Shown here piece by piece: positions 17,429 to 26,549 of a stretch of DNA of 64,000 bases; the first letter of the stretch is position 1, and every line of letters starts with the position of its first letter. Source of the stretch: Streptomyces sp. A0642 (GTDB taxonomy: Bacteria; Actinomycetota; Actinomycetes; Streptomycetales; Streptomycetaceae); the NCBI RefSeq assembly GCF_004795105.1, contig NZ_SSBL01000029.1, forward strand, positions 1-64,000. The letters are read 5' to 3'. The notes beneath the pieces are model-generated. The model made no database searches. It was not told the origin of the DNA and worked only from the letters and a program-made list of their open reading frames with translations. The translations under genes and the position numbers were made by a program.

Positions 17429-17469
17429 GGAGGACGGGGCGCGGGCGTCTGCCCCACGCCCCGTCCTCC
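17429..17469 (+). terminator. aceE terminator
   Basis: A 13-bp perfect stem (17429-17441 with 17457-17469) with a 15-nt loop, starting 6 nt after the aceE stop. Its right arm merges into the tandem repeat that follows. Confidence 0.75.
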
Positions 17470-17518
17470 GCGCGTCTGCCCCGCGCCCGTCCCGTCCTCC
17501 GCGCGTCTGCCCCGCGCC
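17460..17518. repeat. Two perfect 28-nt tandem repeats
   Basis: Bases 17460-17487 and 17491-17518 are identical 28-mers (beginning CCCGTCCTCC, ending CCCCGCGCC), a period of 31 nt. They follow the aceE terminator and contain its right arm, so they look like duplicated terminator arms. Confidence 0.8.
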
Positions 17519-17532
17519 GGCAGAGGCCTTTC

Positions 17533-17819
17533 GTCCTCCATCGCCGGACGGGCTGATGTGCATGCCCGAGCACTGTGACGGGCGGCCGACGCGGCTGCCT
17601 GCCCCTCAGCCCCCGCCCGGAGGACCAGCGGTCTGCCCGGCCCAGGCACCGGCTCTGTCCTCCATCGCCGGACGGGCTTGATGTGCCGGTCCGAGCGCTG
17701 TCATGGGCGGCTGCTTGCCGGCAGCCGGTCCGGGCTCAGTGATTCCCGGCCCGGTGCGGGCCCACTGTTCAAGCCCGGCCAGGCGTGCGATTCAAGCCCG
17801 TCCGGCGATCGAGGACATC
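17533..17819. repeat. Three copies of a dispersed Streptomyces intergenic element
   Basis: Copies at 17533-17560 and 17657-17685 share GTCCTCCATCGCCGGACGGGCT and a related 20-30 nt tail. A third at 17788-17819 is inverted (core AAGCCCGTCCGGCGAT). A related piece occurs at 58912-58929, after the amylase gene. Elements of this kind are common between Streptomyces genes. Together with the tandem repeats they fill the 475-nt gap between aceE and the WYL regulator; no coding sequence is credible there. Confidence 0.7.
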
Positions 17820-17897
17820 TTTTGAGCCGGCCGGCGTTTGGGGCCACACCCCGGCCGGCCAGGCCCGGGGCGCGGCGACCGCGGCCACAATGGCCGC

Positions 17898-18875
17898 ATG
17901 CGTGCTGCCCGGCTCATCAGAATGGTGCTGCTCCTGCAGTCCCGCCCCGCCATGACCGCCGCCGAGCTCGCCCGGGAGCTGGAGGTGTCCGAGCGGACCG
18001 TCGCCCGGGACGCCCAGGCGCTGTCCGAAGCCGGGGTCCCCGTGTACGCGGAGCGGGGGCGGGCCGGTGGGTACCGGCTCGTCGGCGGGTACCGCACCGG
18101 GCTGACCGGGCTCGCCCGTGACGAGGCCGAGGCCCTCTTCCTCTCCGGGCTGCCCTCGGCCCTGCGCGAGATGGGCCTGGAGGACGCCGCCTCCGCCGCC
18201 CGGCTGAAGGTGTCGGCCGCCCTCCTCCCCTCCCTCCGGAACGCCTCCGCCAGCGCTTCCCGGCGCTTCCACCTGGACGCGCCCGGCTGGTACCAGGAAC
18301 CCGCCACCCCCGCCCTCCTGCCGGCCGTGGCCGAGGCGGTGTGGGACGACCGCACGGTCCGCGCCCGCTACCGTCGGGCCGGCCAGGACGCCGAGGTGGA
18401 GCGCGAGCTGGCCCCGTACGGTCTCGTGCTGAAGGCCGGGGTCTGGTACCTCTGTGCGCGCGCGGAGGAGGACTTCCGGGTGTACCGGATCGACCGCTTC
18501 ACGGCGGTGACCGTGTCGGAGACCCGGTTCGCCCGGGACGAGGGCTTCGACCTGCCCGCCTTCTGGGACGAGCGCGCGGCCCAGTTCGCCCGGTCGATCC
18601 TGCGGACCGAGGTGACGCTGCGGCTCTCGGAAACGGCCGTGCGCCGGCTGCCGCACTCCGTGGACCGCGTCGCCGCCCGGGACGCCCTGGAGGCCGCCGG
18701 CCCGGCCGGCCCCGACGGGTGGACCACGGTCACCCTGCCGGTGGAGTCCCTGGACGTCGCATACGGTCAGCTGCTCGGTCTGGGACCGGAGTTGGAGGTC
18801 CTCGCGCCGGCCGCCCTGCGGGACAGGTTCGCGGCGGCCGCCCAAGCGCTGCACGCGCTCTATGTGAGGCCGTAA
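17898..18875 (+). CDS. WYL-domain transcriptional regulator (YafY/DeoR-like HTH)
   Basis: 325 residues. An N-terminal HTH_11-type helix-turn-helix is visible in MTAAELARELEVSERTVARDAQAL, followed by a wing (AERGRAGGYRL). The central and C-terminal part (about 130-320) is a WYL domain with RARYRRAG, LAPYGLVLKAGVWYLCA and FRVYRIDRF, and a WCX extension ends it. WYL proteins bind ligands or nucleic acid through this SH3-like fold and often repress nearby genes. No neighbouring target is obvious. The ATG at 17898 was chosen because the family N-terminus (MRAARLIRMVLLLQ) begins there. Confidence 0.87.
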   Translation: MRAARLIRMVLLLQSRPAMTAAELARELEVSERTVARDAQALSEAGVPVYAERGRAGGYRLVGGYRTGLTGLARDEAEALFLSGLPSALREMGLEDAASAARLKVSAALLPSLRNASASASRRFHLDAPGWYQEPATPALLPAVAEAVWDDRTVRARYRRAGQDAEVERELAPYGLVLKAGVWYLCARAEEDFRVYRIDRFTAVTVSETRFARDEGFDLPAFWDERAAQFARSILRTEVTLRLSETAVRRLPHSVDRVAARDALEAAGPAGPDGWTTVTLPVESLDVAYGQLLGLGPELEVLAPAALRDRFAAAAQALHALYVRP

Positions 18876-18935
18876 GGCTTCATTTCGGTGTCTCCGCGTG
18901 CATCGCCCGCTGCCAGGGCAGATGCTGGAGCGGTG

Positions 18936-19457
18936 ATGGACGAGACGGAATTCTGGGAGCTCATCGACCGTACCCGCGAGGCCGCCGACGGCGACCCCGA
19001 GGACCATGCCGACCTGCTCGTCGAACGGCTGGTGCAGCTCGATCCCGATTCCGTGCTGGACTTCGCCCGGCACTTCGAGGCCCGCTACAACCGCGCCTAC
19101 CGCTGGGACCTGTGGGGCGCCGCGAGCGTGCTGCTCGGCGGGGCGAGCGACGACGCCTTCGACTACTTCCGCTGCTGGCTGATCGGCCAGGGCCGGGAGA
19201 TCTTCGAAGGCGCGGTGCACGATCCGGACGGCCTGGCCGAACTCCTCGACGACTTCGACGAGGAGCTCGACGGAGACGCCGAGGAGCTGGGTTACGCGGC
19301 CGACGAGGCGTACGAGCAGCTCACCGGCGTCGTCGCCCCGGATCTCGGGCTGCCGCCCCAGGCCGCCGAGCCGGAGGGCACCCCGTTGGACCTGGAGGAC
19401 GACGCCGCACTCGCCGCGCGGCTGCCCGCCTTGTGGGAGCGGTTCGGCGCCGAGTGA
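18936..19457 (+). CDS. DUF4240 domain protein
   Basis: A 173-residue acidic cytosolic protein. It opens MDETEFWELIDRTREAADGD and carries VLLGGASDDAFDYFRCWLIGQGREIFE, the hallmark of DUF4240 proteins of unknown function. The C-terminal part is rich in Asp and Glu. CTGGAG five bases before the ATG at 18936 selects that start over the adjacent GTG. It follows the WYL gene by 60 nt and may be co-transcribed. It converges with the GNAT gene. Confidence 0.82.
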   Translation: MDETEFWELIDRTREAADGDPEDHADLLVERLVQLDPDSVLDFARHFEARYNRAYRWDLWGAASVLLGGASDDAFDYFRCWLIGQGREIFEGAVHDPDGLAELLDDFDEELDGDAEELGYAADEAYEQLTGVVAPDLGLPPQAAEPEGTPLDLEDDAALAARLPALWERFGAE

Positions 19458-19472
19458 GGGGCGGCCGCCCGG

Positions 19473-20000
19473 TCACGGGCCGAGCGGCCGGCCCATCAGC
19501 ACGTCGTCCACGTAACGCCCGCCCAGGAAGAACTCACCGGGCAGCACCCCCTCGACGGTGAACCCCTCCGACTCGTACAGCGCACGGGCGGGCGCGTTGT
19601 GGCCCAGCACCCGCAGGGTGATCCGGTTCGCCCCCTGACCGCGTGCCGCCGTGCACGCCGCGCGGATCAGCGTGCGGCCCAGGCCGCGGCCCCGCGCCCA
19701 GGCGGCCACGGCGAGGCCCTGTATCTGCCGGACGTGCGCGTTGCAGGCGAGCGGGGTGGGCGGCACGATGCGGATGTAACCGGCGATGACCGTCTCGCCC
19801 GCCGGGTTCACCGCCTCGGCCACCAGGATGTCCTGCGGCCGGTGCCGGTCGTCGAAGAACGGCTTGTAGGGCGGCTGCGGACGCGGCATCACCTCGTGCA
19901 GCGTCGACCAGGTGCTCCGGTCGAGCTCCGCGAGGGCGGCGTCGTCGTCGAGGGCGGCAGGTCGGACGGACGGGGCGGGTGGAGTGAAGGACTCGGCCAT
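19473..20000 (-). CDS. GNAT-family N-acetyltransferase
   Basis: A 175-residue acetyl-CoA-dependent acyltransferase. The acetyl-CoA motif A region reads VRQIQGLAVAAWARGRGLGRTLIRAA (the RGRGLGR pyrophosphate loop), followed by the motif B part ITLRVLGHNAPARALYESEGF. The substrate is unknown. The ATG at 20000 begins MAESFTPPAPSVRPA; the upstream extension is unlike the family. It is divergent from the epimerase-like gene, with about 50 bp between the starts. Confidence 0.85.
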   Translation of the reverse strand: MAESFTPPAPSVRPAALDDDAALAELDRSTWSTLHEVMPRPQPPYKPFFDDRHRPQDILVAEAVNPAGETVIAGYIRIVPPTPLACNAHVRQIQGLAVAAWARGRGLGRTLIRAACTAARGQGANRITLRVLGHNAPARALYESEGFTVEGVLPGEFFLGGRYVDDVLMGRPLGP

Positions 20001-20052
20001 GGGCGTCACTGTGCCACGCCCCTGGGGCGGCCCATGGGGCAGGATGGGACCC

Positions 20053-20952
20053 ATGCCGCACTCCCGTATCGCCCTCACCGGATCGACCGGACTCATCGGA
20101 GCGGCGCTGGTGCGCTCGCTGCGGGCCGACGGGCACGAGGTGGTCCGGCTGACCCGGCGCCCGGCGCGGACCGGCGACGAGGTGGAGTGGGACCCCAAGC
20201 GGGGTTATGTGGACGTGGCCGGTCTGGTGGGCTGCGACGCCGTCGTCCATCTCGCCGGGGCGGGCGTCGGCGACCACCGCTGGACCGAGGCGTACAAGCG
20301 GGAGATCCGGGAGAGCCGGGTGCTCGGCACGGCCGCGATCGCCGAGGCCGTCGCCTCGCTGGACGTACCGCCGAAGGTGCTGCTGTCCGGGTCCGCGATC
20401 GGCTTCTACGGTGACACCGGGGACCGCGCGGTCGACGAGGGCGCGCCGCCCGGTGACGGTTTCCTGCCCTCGGTGTGCGTGGAGTGGGAGGAGGCCACGG
20501 CCGCCGCGGAGGAGGCCGGTGTACGGACCGTGCACGCGCGCACCGGACTGGTCGTCGCCCGTGAGGGGGGCGCCTGGGGCCGCCTCTTCCCGCTGTTCCG
20601 CGCGGGGCTCGGCGGCCGGCTCGGAAATGGCCGGCAGTACTGGAGCTTCATCGCGCTGCACGACGAGATCGCGGCGCTGCGGCACATCCTGGACACCCCG
20701 GAGCTGTCCGGGCCGGTGAATCTGACCGGGCCGGACCCGGTCACCAACGGCGAGGTGACGGCGGCGATGGGCCGGGTGCTGCGCCGGCCCACCCTGTTCA
20801 CCGCGCCCGCGCCGGCGCTGCGGATCGCCCTGGGCGACTTCGCCGAGGACGTGCTCGGCAGTCAGCGGGTGCTGCCCGGCCGGCTGCTGGACTCGGGGTT
20901 CGCCTTCGCCTTCCCCGGAATCGACGCCGCCATCCGGGCCGCACTGCGCTGA
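20053..20952 (+). CDS. TIGR01777-type NAD(P)-binding sugar-epimerase-like protein
   Basis: 299 residues of an extended short-chain dehydrogenase. The Rossmann loop ALTGSTGLIGAAL is at the N-terminus, and family segments VVHLAGAGVGDHRWTEAYKREIRESRV, LLSGSAIGFYGDTGD and WSFIALHDEIAAL follow. The C-terminus (FAEDVLGSQRVLPGRLLDSGFAF) is the DUF1731 tail of this family, which is related to the cell-division-associated protein YfcH/SulA-type epimerases. The substrate is not known. ATG 20053 has GGATGGG upstream; the ATG at 20044 is the alternative. Confidence 0.88.
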   Translation: MPHSRIALTGSTGLIGAALVRSLRADGHEVVRLTRRPARTGDEVEWDPKRGYVDVAGLVGCDAVVHLAGAGVGDHRWTEAYKREIRESRVLGTAAIAEAVASLDVPPKVLLSGSAIGFYGDTGDRAVDEGAPPGDGFLPSVCVEWEEATAAAEEAGVRTVHARTGLVVAREGGAWGRLFPLFRAGLGGRLGNGRQYWSFIALHDEIAALRHILDTPELSGPVNLTGPDPVTNGEVTAAMGRVLRRPTLFTAPAPALRIALGDFAEDVLGSQRVLPGRLLDSGFAFAFPGIDAAIRAALR

Positions 20953-21141
20953 CGCGCGCCCCATTACCGTCCCCGGTCGCCCCGTTCGGACGGGCGTGCG
21001 ACCCCGTGCACCGGTGCCCCGGTCCGCGCGCGACTGCGCGGAATCCCGCCACCCTCCTAGCCTCGTGCCGAACTCGCGCATTCCGGGGGCCGGTAGAGGG
21101 CAAGAGCCTCCCACCAGTTGCGCCGACTCGGGGAGGGGCAC

Positions 21142-22515
21142 GTGCTCAGCACGGCACACCACGCGGACGTCGTCATCATCGGGGCCGGGATCGCCGGCCT
21201 GTCAGCGGCCCACCGACTGATCAGTGCGGGAGTGAGCGTCAGCGTCCTGGAGGCCGGCCCCCGGGTCGGCGGCCGGATGATGACGGACGAGGTGGACGGG
21301 TTCCTGCTCGACCACCTCGGACCGCTTCTCAACACCTCGTACCCGGAGCTGTCCACGACGCCCGGACTCGACGGACTCGTCCTGCGGAACTTCGATCCCG
21401 GCGTCCTCGTCCACAGCGAGGGACGCCGCTACCGGACGGGGGAGACACGCCGGCACCGGACCGGTGAGATACGCGGCCGCAGGGGCTCGCGCAGCGCACG
21501 GGGCGCATTCAAGGCGGCGCGCGCCCTCGCGAGCGCCCCCCGCGCGCCCCTGGCCGGAAACCTCACCGGGACCATGGGCGGGGCGATCGAGCAGGCCCGG
21601 CTCGGCGTGGCCCTGGCCCGACTCGCCGCCACCCCCCGCGACCGCGTCCTGGCCCGGCCCGAACGGGCGGCGCTCGACGCCCTGTCGGGCCGCGGCCTGT
21701 CCGCCCGGACACTCAACGGATTCGTGCGTCCCCTGCTCACGGCGCTGCTCAGCGACCCGGCGCTCGCCACGTCGAGCCGGTGCGCCGACCTCGCGCTGCG
21801 CGACTACGCGAGCGGCAGGCTCTGCGTACCGTCGGGTGGTTCGGCGACGCTGCCCGAACTGCTCGCGGCCGCGCTGCCCCCGGGCACCGTGAGAACCGGC
21901 GTGCACGTCACGGCGGCGGACATCACCTCGGTGCGCACCAAGGAACACGGCGAACTGGGCTGCCGCTCCCTGCTCCTGGCGACCGGCGCGAGCGCAGCGG
22001 CCGAACTGCTGCCCGGTCTGCGCGTGCCGCCCTTCCACCCGGTGACGGTGCTCCACCACACCGCCCCCGCTCCCCCGCCGGCCGGCGCCTCCCTGCTGCT
22101 GGACGCCGACCACTCGGGCCCGGTCGCGCACACCGCGGTGATGAGCGAGGTCGATCCGGCCCGCGCCCCGGACGGCCGGGTCCTGATCAGCTCGACGGTG
22201 CTCGGCGCCCGGCCGCCCGATCTGGACCGCACGGTCCGCGCGCACCTCGCGGCGCTCTACGGGACGCCCACCGACGATTGGGAGCTGCTGGCCGCCCATC
22301 ACGACCCGGAGGCGGTGCCCGCGATGCCGCCCCCGCACGATCCGCGGCGCCCGGTGCGGCTGCTCGCGGGGCTGTACGTGTGCGGCGACCACCGCGACAC
22401 CGGCTCGGTGCAGGGAGCCCTGTCCTCCGGCCGTCGCGCGGCCGGGGCGATCCTCACCGACCTGGGCGTACGGGCACCGTCCGGGAAGACCGCGGTGCTC
22501 CCGGAGGCGGCCTGA
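21142..22515 (+). CDS. FAD-dependent amine-oxidase-like oxidoreductase
   Basis: 457 residues beginning with an FAD-binding fold, VVIIGAGIAGLSAAHRLISAG, then VLEAGPRVGGRMMTDEVDGF, typical of the protoporphyrinogen/amine oxidase and phytoene-desaturase superfamily. The C-terminus has LYVCGDHRDTGSVQGALSSGRRAAG, the second FAD contact. A region around residues 105-125 is Arg-rich with the duplicated unit RxxTGExR. The substrate cannot be told from sequence. The GTG at 21142 has GGGAGG just upstream. It converges with the large regulator. Confidence 0.85.
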   Translation: MLSTAHHADVVIIGAGIAGLSAAHRLISAGVSVSVLEAGPRVGGRMMTDEVDGFLLDHLGPLLNTSYPELSTTPGLDGLVLRNFDPGVLVHSEGRRYRTGETRRHRTGEIRGRRGSRSARGAFKAARALASAPRAPLAGNLTGTMGGAIEQARLGVALARLAATPRDRVLARPERAALDALSGRGLSARTLNGFVRPLLTALLSDPALATSSRCADLALRDYASGRLCVPSGGSATLPELLAAALPPGTVRTGVHVTAADITSVRTKEHGELGCRSLLLATGASAAAELLPGLRVPPFHPVTVLHHTAPAPPPAGASLLLDADHSGPVAHTAVMSEVDPARAPDGRVLISSTVLGARPPDLDRTVRAHLAALYGTPTDDWELLAAHHDPEAVPAMPPPHDPRRPVRLLAGLYVCGDHRDTGSVQGALSSGRRAAGAILTDLGVRAPSGKTAVLPEAA

Positions 22516-22524
22516 GGCCCCGCG

Positions 22525-24198
22525 TCACCCCAGGGCGGCCACCCGCTCGCGGTAGCCGCGGACCGCGGCGGCGTCCCGGAAGGGTTCGAGGCGCCGCTCG
22601 AAGTCCCGTACGTACTCCGTGGCGCGCACCGACCGCATCTCGGCGGCCTGTTGCGCGGCCTCGGCGCCCAGGCGGCAGGCCTGGTCGAGTTCACCGAGCC
22701 CGAGGCGGGCGGAGGCGAGGACCACCCGGCAGAACAGCCGGCTGCGGACGTAGGCCGGGGCCCGCAGCTGGAGCGAGCGCTCCGCGTGCTGGGCGGCGGC
22801 CCGGTGCTGCTGGAGGTCGCGGTGGCAGTGGGCGAACTCGTCGGCGAGCTGGGCCTCGTCGAAGTAGCGCGCCCAGTGGGGCACCTCGTCGCCGGGGCGG
22901 GTGGACTCCAGCGCGTGTTCGGCGCGCGCCAGCGAGGCCGCGCATGCCTTGGACTCTCCGAGGACGCCGTGTCCGCGTGCCTCGACCGCGTGCAGCAGGG
23001 CCAGGACGGCGTGGGGCGCCGAGGAGCCGACACCCTGCTGGGCCACCCGCGCCAGTTGCACCGCCTCCCGGCCGTGCCCGAGGTAGACCGCCTGCCGGCT
23101 CATGGTGATCAGGACGAAGCTGCCGTAGGCCCGGTCGCCGGCGGCCTGCGCCAGCCGCAGCGCCTGGACGAAGTAGCGCTGGGCGAGCCCGTGGGCCGCG
23201 ATGTCGTACGACGTCCAGCCGGCGAGGCGGGTCAGATCGGCGGCGGCGGCGAAGAGCCGCCGCCCGGTGGCCTCCCCGTACGTCCCCCGGAGCATCGGCT
23301 CCGTCTCGTGTTCCAGGTACCGGACGAGGGCCTGCCGGGCATGGCCGCCGCCGTAGGCGTTGTCCAGGGTGCGGAAGAGTTCGGCGACCGAGCGCAGGGC
23401 GGCGACGTCGCCGCTGCCGACCTTCTGCCCGGAGCCCCGTTCCGACTGGCGCTGCCGGGGGAAGCCGGGGGCGGCCGGTGAGCCGCCCGGCGCGTGCGGT
23501 CCGGCGGGCCGGGACGGCGTGGGGCCGCGCAGGCCGTGGCGGGTGCCCGCCCCGGGAGCGCCGCCCTGCTCGGGCACGAGCGCGCCGCCGGGTCCGGGAG
23601 GTCCGCCGCCGTGCTGCCCGTTCGCCGCGCCGCCGTACGTCCCGGGGGCCGCGGGCGCGGTACGCGGCCCGGCGTGTGCCGGGACGGTCCCGTGCATCCG
23701 GCCGGCCGGCCCGGGCCCGCCTGCGGCCGGGGCGGCCTCGCCGGCCCGGCCCACCCACTCGTCGGCCCGTCCGATCAGCCAGTCCCGGCTGGGGACGACC
23801 AGGCCCGCCGGGGTGAAGGCGATCTTCCGCAGCTCCGCATGGCTGCCGGAGTCCTTGCGCCACAGTCCGCTGACGATGTCGACCGCCTCGGCGGGCGTGG
23901 CCGCGAACTCGAGCCCGGCGTAGACGGGCGCGCAGGCGTCCAGGCCGAGGTCCTGCGTGGAGAGCCGGCGGCCGAGCCTCCTGGTGAAGACCTCGGCGAT
24001 CAGCGCGGGTGTGGTGCCCCGCGGCTGCTGGCCGCGCAGCCAGCGGGTCACGGAGGTCTTGTCGTACCGCAGGTCGAGGCCGTGCTCGAGACCGAGCTGG
24101 TCCACGCGGCGGGCGAGGCCGGCGTGGGAGAACCCGGCTTCGGCGATGAGCGACGCGAGTCGGCGGTTGGGGGTGCGCTGCGGAGGTCGTTCCGACAT
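22525..24198 (-). CDS. Large HTH regulator with TPR-like C-terminal half
   Basis: 557 residues from the ATG at 24198. The N-terminus (about 1-75) is an HTH-like region, LASLIAEAGFSHAGLARRVDQL followed by DKTSVTRWLRGQQPRG. Residues about 145-265 are a Pro/Gly/Ala low-complexity linker. The C-terminal half is all-helical with repeated Ala-rich pairs (YFVQALRLAQAAGDRAYG, REAVQLARVAQQG, AQHAERSLQL), like the TPR halves of Streptomyces developmental regulators such as NsdA. I infer a DNA-binding regulator that receives a signal through the helical half; its targets are unknown. It is divergent from lipB. Confidence 0.8.
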   Translation of the reverse strand: MSERPPQRTPNRRLASLIAEAGFSHAGLARRVDQLGLEHGLDLRYDKTSVTRWLRGQQPRGTTPALIAEVFTRRLGRRLSTQDLGLDACAPVYAGLEFAATPAEAVDIVSGLWRKDSGSHAELRKIAFTPAGLVVPSRDWLIGRADEWVGRAGEAAPAAGGPGPAGRMHGTVPAHAGPRTAPAAPGTYGGAANGQHGGGPPGPGGALVPEQGGAPGAGTRHGLRGPTPSRPAGPHAPGGSPAAPGFPRQRQSERGSGQKVGSGDVAALRSVAELFRTLDNAYGGGHARQALVRYLEHETEPMLRGTYGEATGRRLFAAAADLTRLAGWTSYDIAAHGLAQRYFVQALRLAQAAGDRAYGSFVLITMSRQAVYLGHGREAVQLARVAQQGVGSSAPHAVLALLHAVEARGHGVLGESKACAASLARAEHALESTRPGDEVPHWARYFDEAQLADEFAHCHRDLQQHRAAAQHAERSLQLRAPAYVRSRLFCRVVLASARLGLGELDQACRLGAEAAQQAAEMRSVRATEYVRDFERRLEPFRDAAAVRGYRERVAALG

Positions 24199-24504
24199 CA
24201 GCTGTACGGTCTCCTGCCTTCGGGGCCGGGCGGGCAGCCCTGAGGGCCTGCTCTGACGATTCCCCGCGCGGTCGTGGTGGGCGGGGGAACGGCGCGAATT
24301 TAGCCGCCTCCGGCGCAGCCCCGGCCACTCTCGCTTCACATTCATCCGATCGTGTGAGGATTCAGGACGGCGCTGACGGGAACCACCTGCCCGGCTCCCA
24401 CTCCCGTGCCGGTCGTACAGTGGCGGGAGGCGCGATTCGGTGCATGGTGACGCGATGACGGGACACCCCCGGGCCCCGGCACCACGAGGAGAGAGGCTGC
24501 TGTC
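24199..24504. promoter_or_regulatory. Intergenic region between the divergent regulator and lipB
   Basis: 306 nt without a gene. It must hold divergent promoters for the HTH regulator and lipB. I see a purine-rich ribosome site for lipB (GAGGAGAGAGG, 24486-24496) and an A+T-richer stretch near 24330-24360, but no convincing -35/-10 pair or large palindrome. Confidence 0.4.
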
Positions 24505-25317
24505 GTGACTGAGCTTCGGTTCGTCCGTCTGGGATTCGGCGAGAACGCCGTCGACTACCGGGAGGCATGGCAGAAGCAGCGCGAGGTGCACGCGGCACGG
24601 TTCGAGGACACCGTCCCCGACACCTGCCTGCTGCTGGAGCACCCGCCCGTCTACACGGCGGGCCGCCGCACCGCCGACAGCGAGCGTCCGCTGGACGGCA
24701 CCCCCGTCATCGACGTGGACCGGGGCGGCAAGATCACCTGGCACGGCCCGGGCCAGCTGGTCGGCTACCCGATCCAGAAGCTGCCGCGCCCCGTGGACGT
24801 CGTCGCGCACGTCCGCCGGCTGGAGGAGGCGCTGATCCGTACGGCCGCCGAGTTCGGCGTGGAGACCAGCCGGGTCGAGGGCCGCAGCGGCGTCTGGGTC
24901 CTGGGCGACCCGGTCGAGCAGCGCCCGGCGATCGGCGGTCTTTCGCTCGACTTCGACCCGCGGTTGCAGGACGAGGAGTTCGACGCCCGCCTCAACGGCC
25001 CCGAGTACGCCCCGTCCAACGCCGGTCAGCGCCGCGAGGACCGCAAGCTCGCCGCGATCGGCATCCGGGTCGCCAAGGGCGTCACCATGCACGGCTTCGC
25101 CCTCAACGTGAACCCGGACAACACCTCCTTCGACCGGATCGTGCCGTGCGGCATCCGGGACGCGGGCGTCACCTCGCTCAGCTACGAACTCGGGCGCGAG
25201 ATCACGATCGCCGAGGTGCTCCCGGTCGCCGAGAAGCACCTGCGGGACATCCTGGAGAACGCCGAGCTCGCGCCCCGCCTCATCGAGCGCCGGGACGAGG
25301 CCGTGGCCACGGTGTGA
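24505..25317 (+). CDS. lipB: Lipoyl(octanoyl) transferase LipB
   Basis: Transfers octanoate from octanoyl-ACP to the lipoyl domains of E2 and GcvH, the first step of lipoate assembly. 270 residues with the LipB signature RGGKITWHGPGQLVGYPI, the conserved Lys191 (RVAKGVTMHG) and catalytic Cys215 (VPCGIRD). The GTG start at 24505 has a strong ribosome site. A short insertion around residues 140-175 (DPVEQRP and the stretch before LAAIGIRV) is longer than in E. coli. lipA follows after 132 nt. The products would modify SucB encoded 11 kb upstream. Confidence 0.95.
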   Translation: MTELRFVRLGFGENAVDYREAWQKQREVHAARFEDTVPDTCLLLEHPPVYTAGRRTADSERPLDGTPVIDVDRGGKITWHGPGQLVGYPIQKLPRPVDVVAHVRRLEEALIRTAAEFGVETSRVEGRSGVWVLGDPVEQRPAIGGLSLDFDPRLQDEEFDARLNGPEYAPSNAGQRREDRKLAAIGIRVAKGVTMHGFALNVNPDNTSFDRIVPCGIRDAGVTSLSYELGREITIAEVLPVAEKHLRDILENAELAPRLIERRDEAVATV

Positions 25318-25449
25318 CTCTCGGAGCACCCGTCCGGGAATAGGTCCTGTCGCCCACAGGTTGGGGAGACGTAAAGCCGTTTGAACAACGGGCGTACCCT
25401 GGGGTTCGCCGAAGAATCCAATGCAGCGAAAGCAAAGGGGAGTGCCGGA

Positions 25450-26415
25450 GTGTCCGCTGTCGCACCCGACGGGCGCAAGATGCTGCGCCTCGAGGTCCGG
25501 AACAGCCAGACCCCCATCGAGCGCAAGCCCGAGTGGATCAAAACCCGGGCGAAGATGGGCCCCGAGTACAACCAGCTGCAGAAGCTCGTGAAGAGCGAGG
25601 GTCTGCACACGGTGTGCCAGGAGGCCGGCTGCCCCAACATCTTCGAGTGCTGGGAGGACCGGGAGGCCACGTTCCTCATCGGTGGCGACCAGTGCACCCG
25701 GCGCTGTGACTTCTGTCAGATCGATACGGGCAAGCCGCAGGCGCTGGACCGTGACGAGCCCCGCCGCGTCGGAGAGTCCGTCGTCACGATGGACCTGAAC
25801 TACGCCACCATCACGGGCGTCGCGCGCGACGACCTGGAGGACGGCGGCGCCTGGCTGTACGCCGAGACCGTGCGCCAGATCCACGCGCAGACGGCGGAGC
25901 GGGAGGGCGGCCACACCAAGGTCGAGCTGCTGATCCCCGACTTCAACGCGGAGCCCGGGCAGCTCGCCGAGGTCTTCGCCTCGCGCCCCGAGGTGCTGGG
26001 CCACAACGTCGAGACGGTGCCGCGGATCTTCAAGCGGATCCGCCCCGGCTTCCGTTACGAGCGCTCCCTGGAGGTCATCACCCGTGCCCGCGAGGCCGGT
26101 CTGGTGACCAAGTCCAACCTGATCCTCGGCATGGGCGAGACCCGCGAGGAAGTCAGCCAGGCGCTCCGGGACCTGCACGACGCGGGCTGCGAGCTCATCA
26201 CGATCACCCAGTACCTGCGGCCCACCCCGCGCCACCACCCGGTCGAGCGCTGGGTGAAGCCGCACGAGTTCGTGGAGCTCCAGGAGGAGGCCGACGCGAT
26301 CGGCTACTCCGGCGTGATGTCCGGACCGCTGGTCCGCTCCTCGTACCGCGCGGGCCGGCTGTTCCAGCAGGCGATGGAGCGGCGCGGCGCGGCAGCCCAG
26401 GCGCCGACCGCGTGA
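25450..26415 (+). CDS. lipA: Lipoyl synthase LipA
   Basis: A radical-SAM enzyme that inserts two sulfurs into octanoyl-E2. 321 residues from the GTG at 25450, with GGGGAG seven bases before it; a TTG-initiated extension to 25381 is possible but not family-like. It has the auxiliary cluster motif with Cys56, Cys61 and Cys67 (CQEAGCPNIFEC) and the radical-SAM CxxxCxxC with Cys82, Cys86 and Cys89. The C-terminal RSSYRAG supplies the conserved serine of the auxiliary cluster. It is paired with lipB and ends at a long hairpin. Confidence 0.96.
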   Translation: MSAVAPDGRKMLRLEVRNSQTPIERKPEWIKTRAKMGPEYNQLQKLVKSEGLHTVCQEAGCPNIFECWEDREATFLIGGDQCTRRCDFCQIDTGKPQALDRDEPRRVGESVVTMDLNYATITGVARDDLEDGGAWLYAETVRQIHAQTAEREGGHTKVELLIPDFNAEPGQLAEVFASRPEVLGHNVETVPRIFKRIRPGFRYERSLEVITRAREAGLVTKSNLILGMGETREEVSQALRDLHDAGCELITITQYLRPTPRHHPVERWVKPHEFVELQEEADAIGYSGVMSGPLVRSSYRAGRLFQQAMERRGAAAQAPTA

Positions 26416-26468
26416 CCGCACCCGTGTGAATCCGGGCACAAGAAGCTACTGAGCAGTAATGGCTGATT

Positions 26469-26520
26469 CGACGCGGCCCCTCCGCTCCTCGCAGGTCCGA
26501 GGCGCGGATGGGCCGCGTCG
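26469..26520 (+). terminator. lipA terminator hairpin
   Basis: A long interrupted stem: 26469-26479 pairs with 26510-26520 (11 bp), then TCCGC with GCGGA, and CCTCG with CGAGG at the tip. It starts 54 nt after lipA and separates the lipoate genes from the next promoter. Confidence 0.7.
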
Positions 26521-26549
26521 GCGTGCGCGGCACCGATATCAAGGTTTCA

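Noticed and set aside
24199..26439. Upstream extension of the regulator ORF (to 1304 codons), antisense to lipB and lipA
   Set aside because: The extension is antisense to lipB and lipA, both of which have intact catalytic motifs; the regulator proper starts at 24198.
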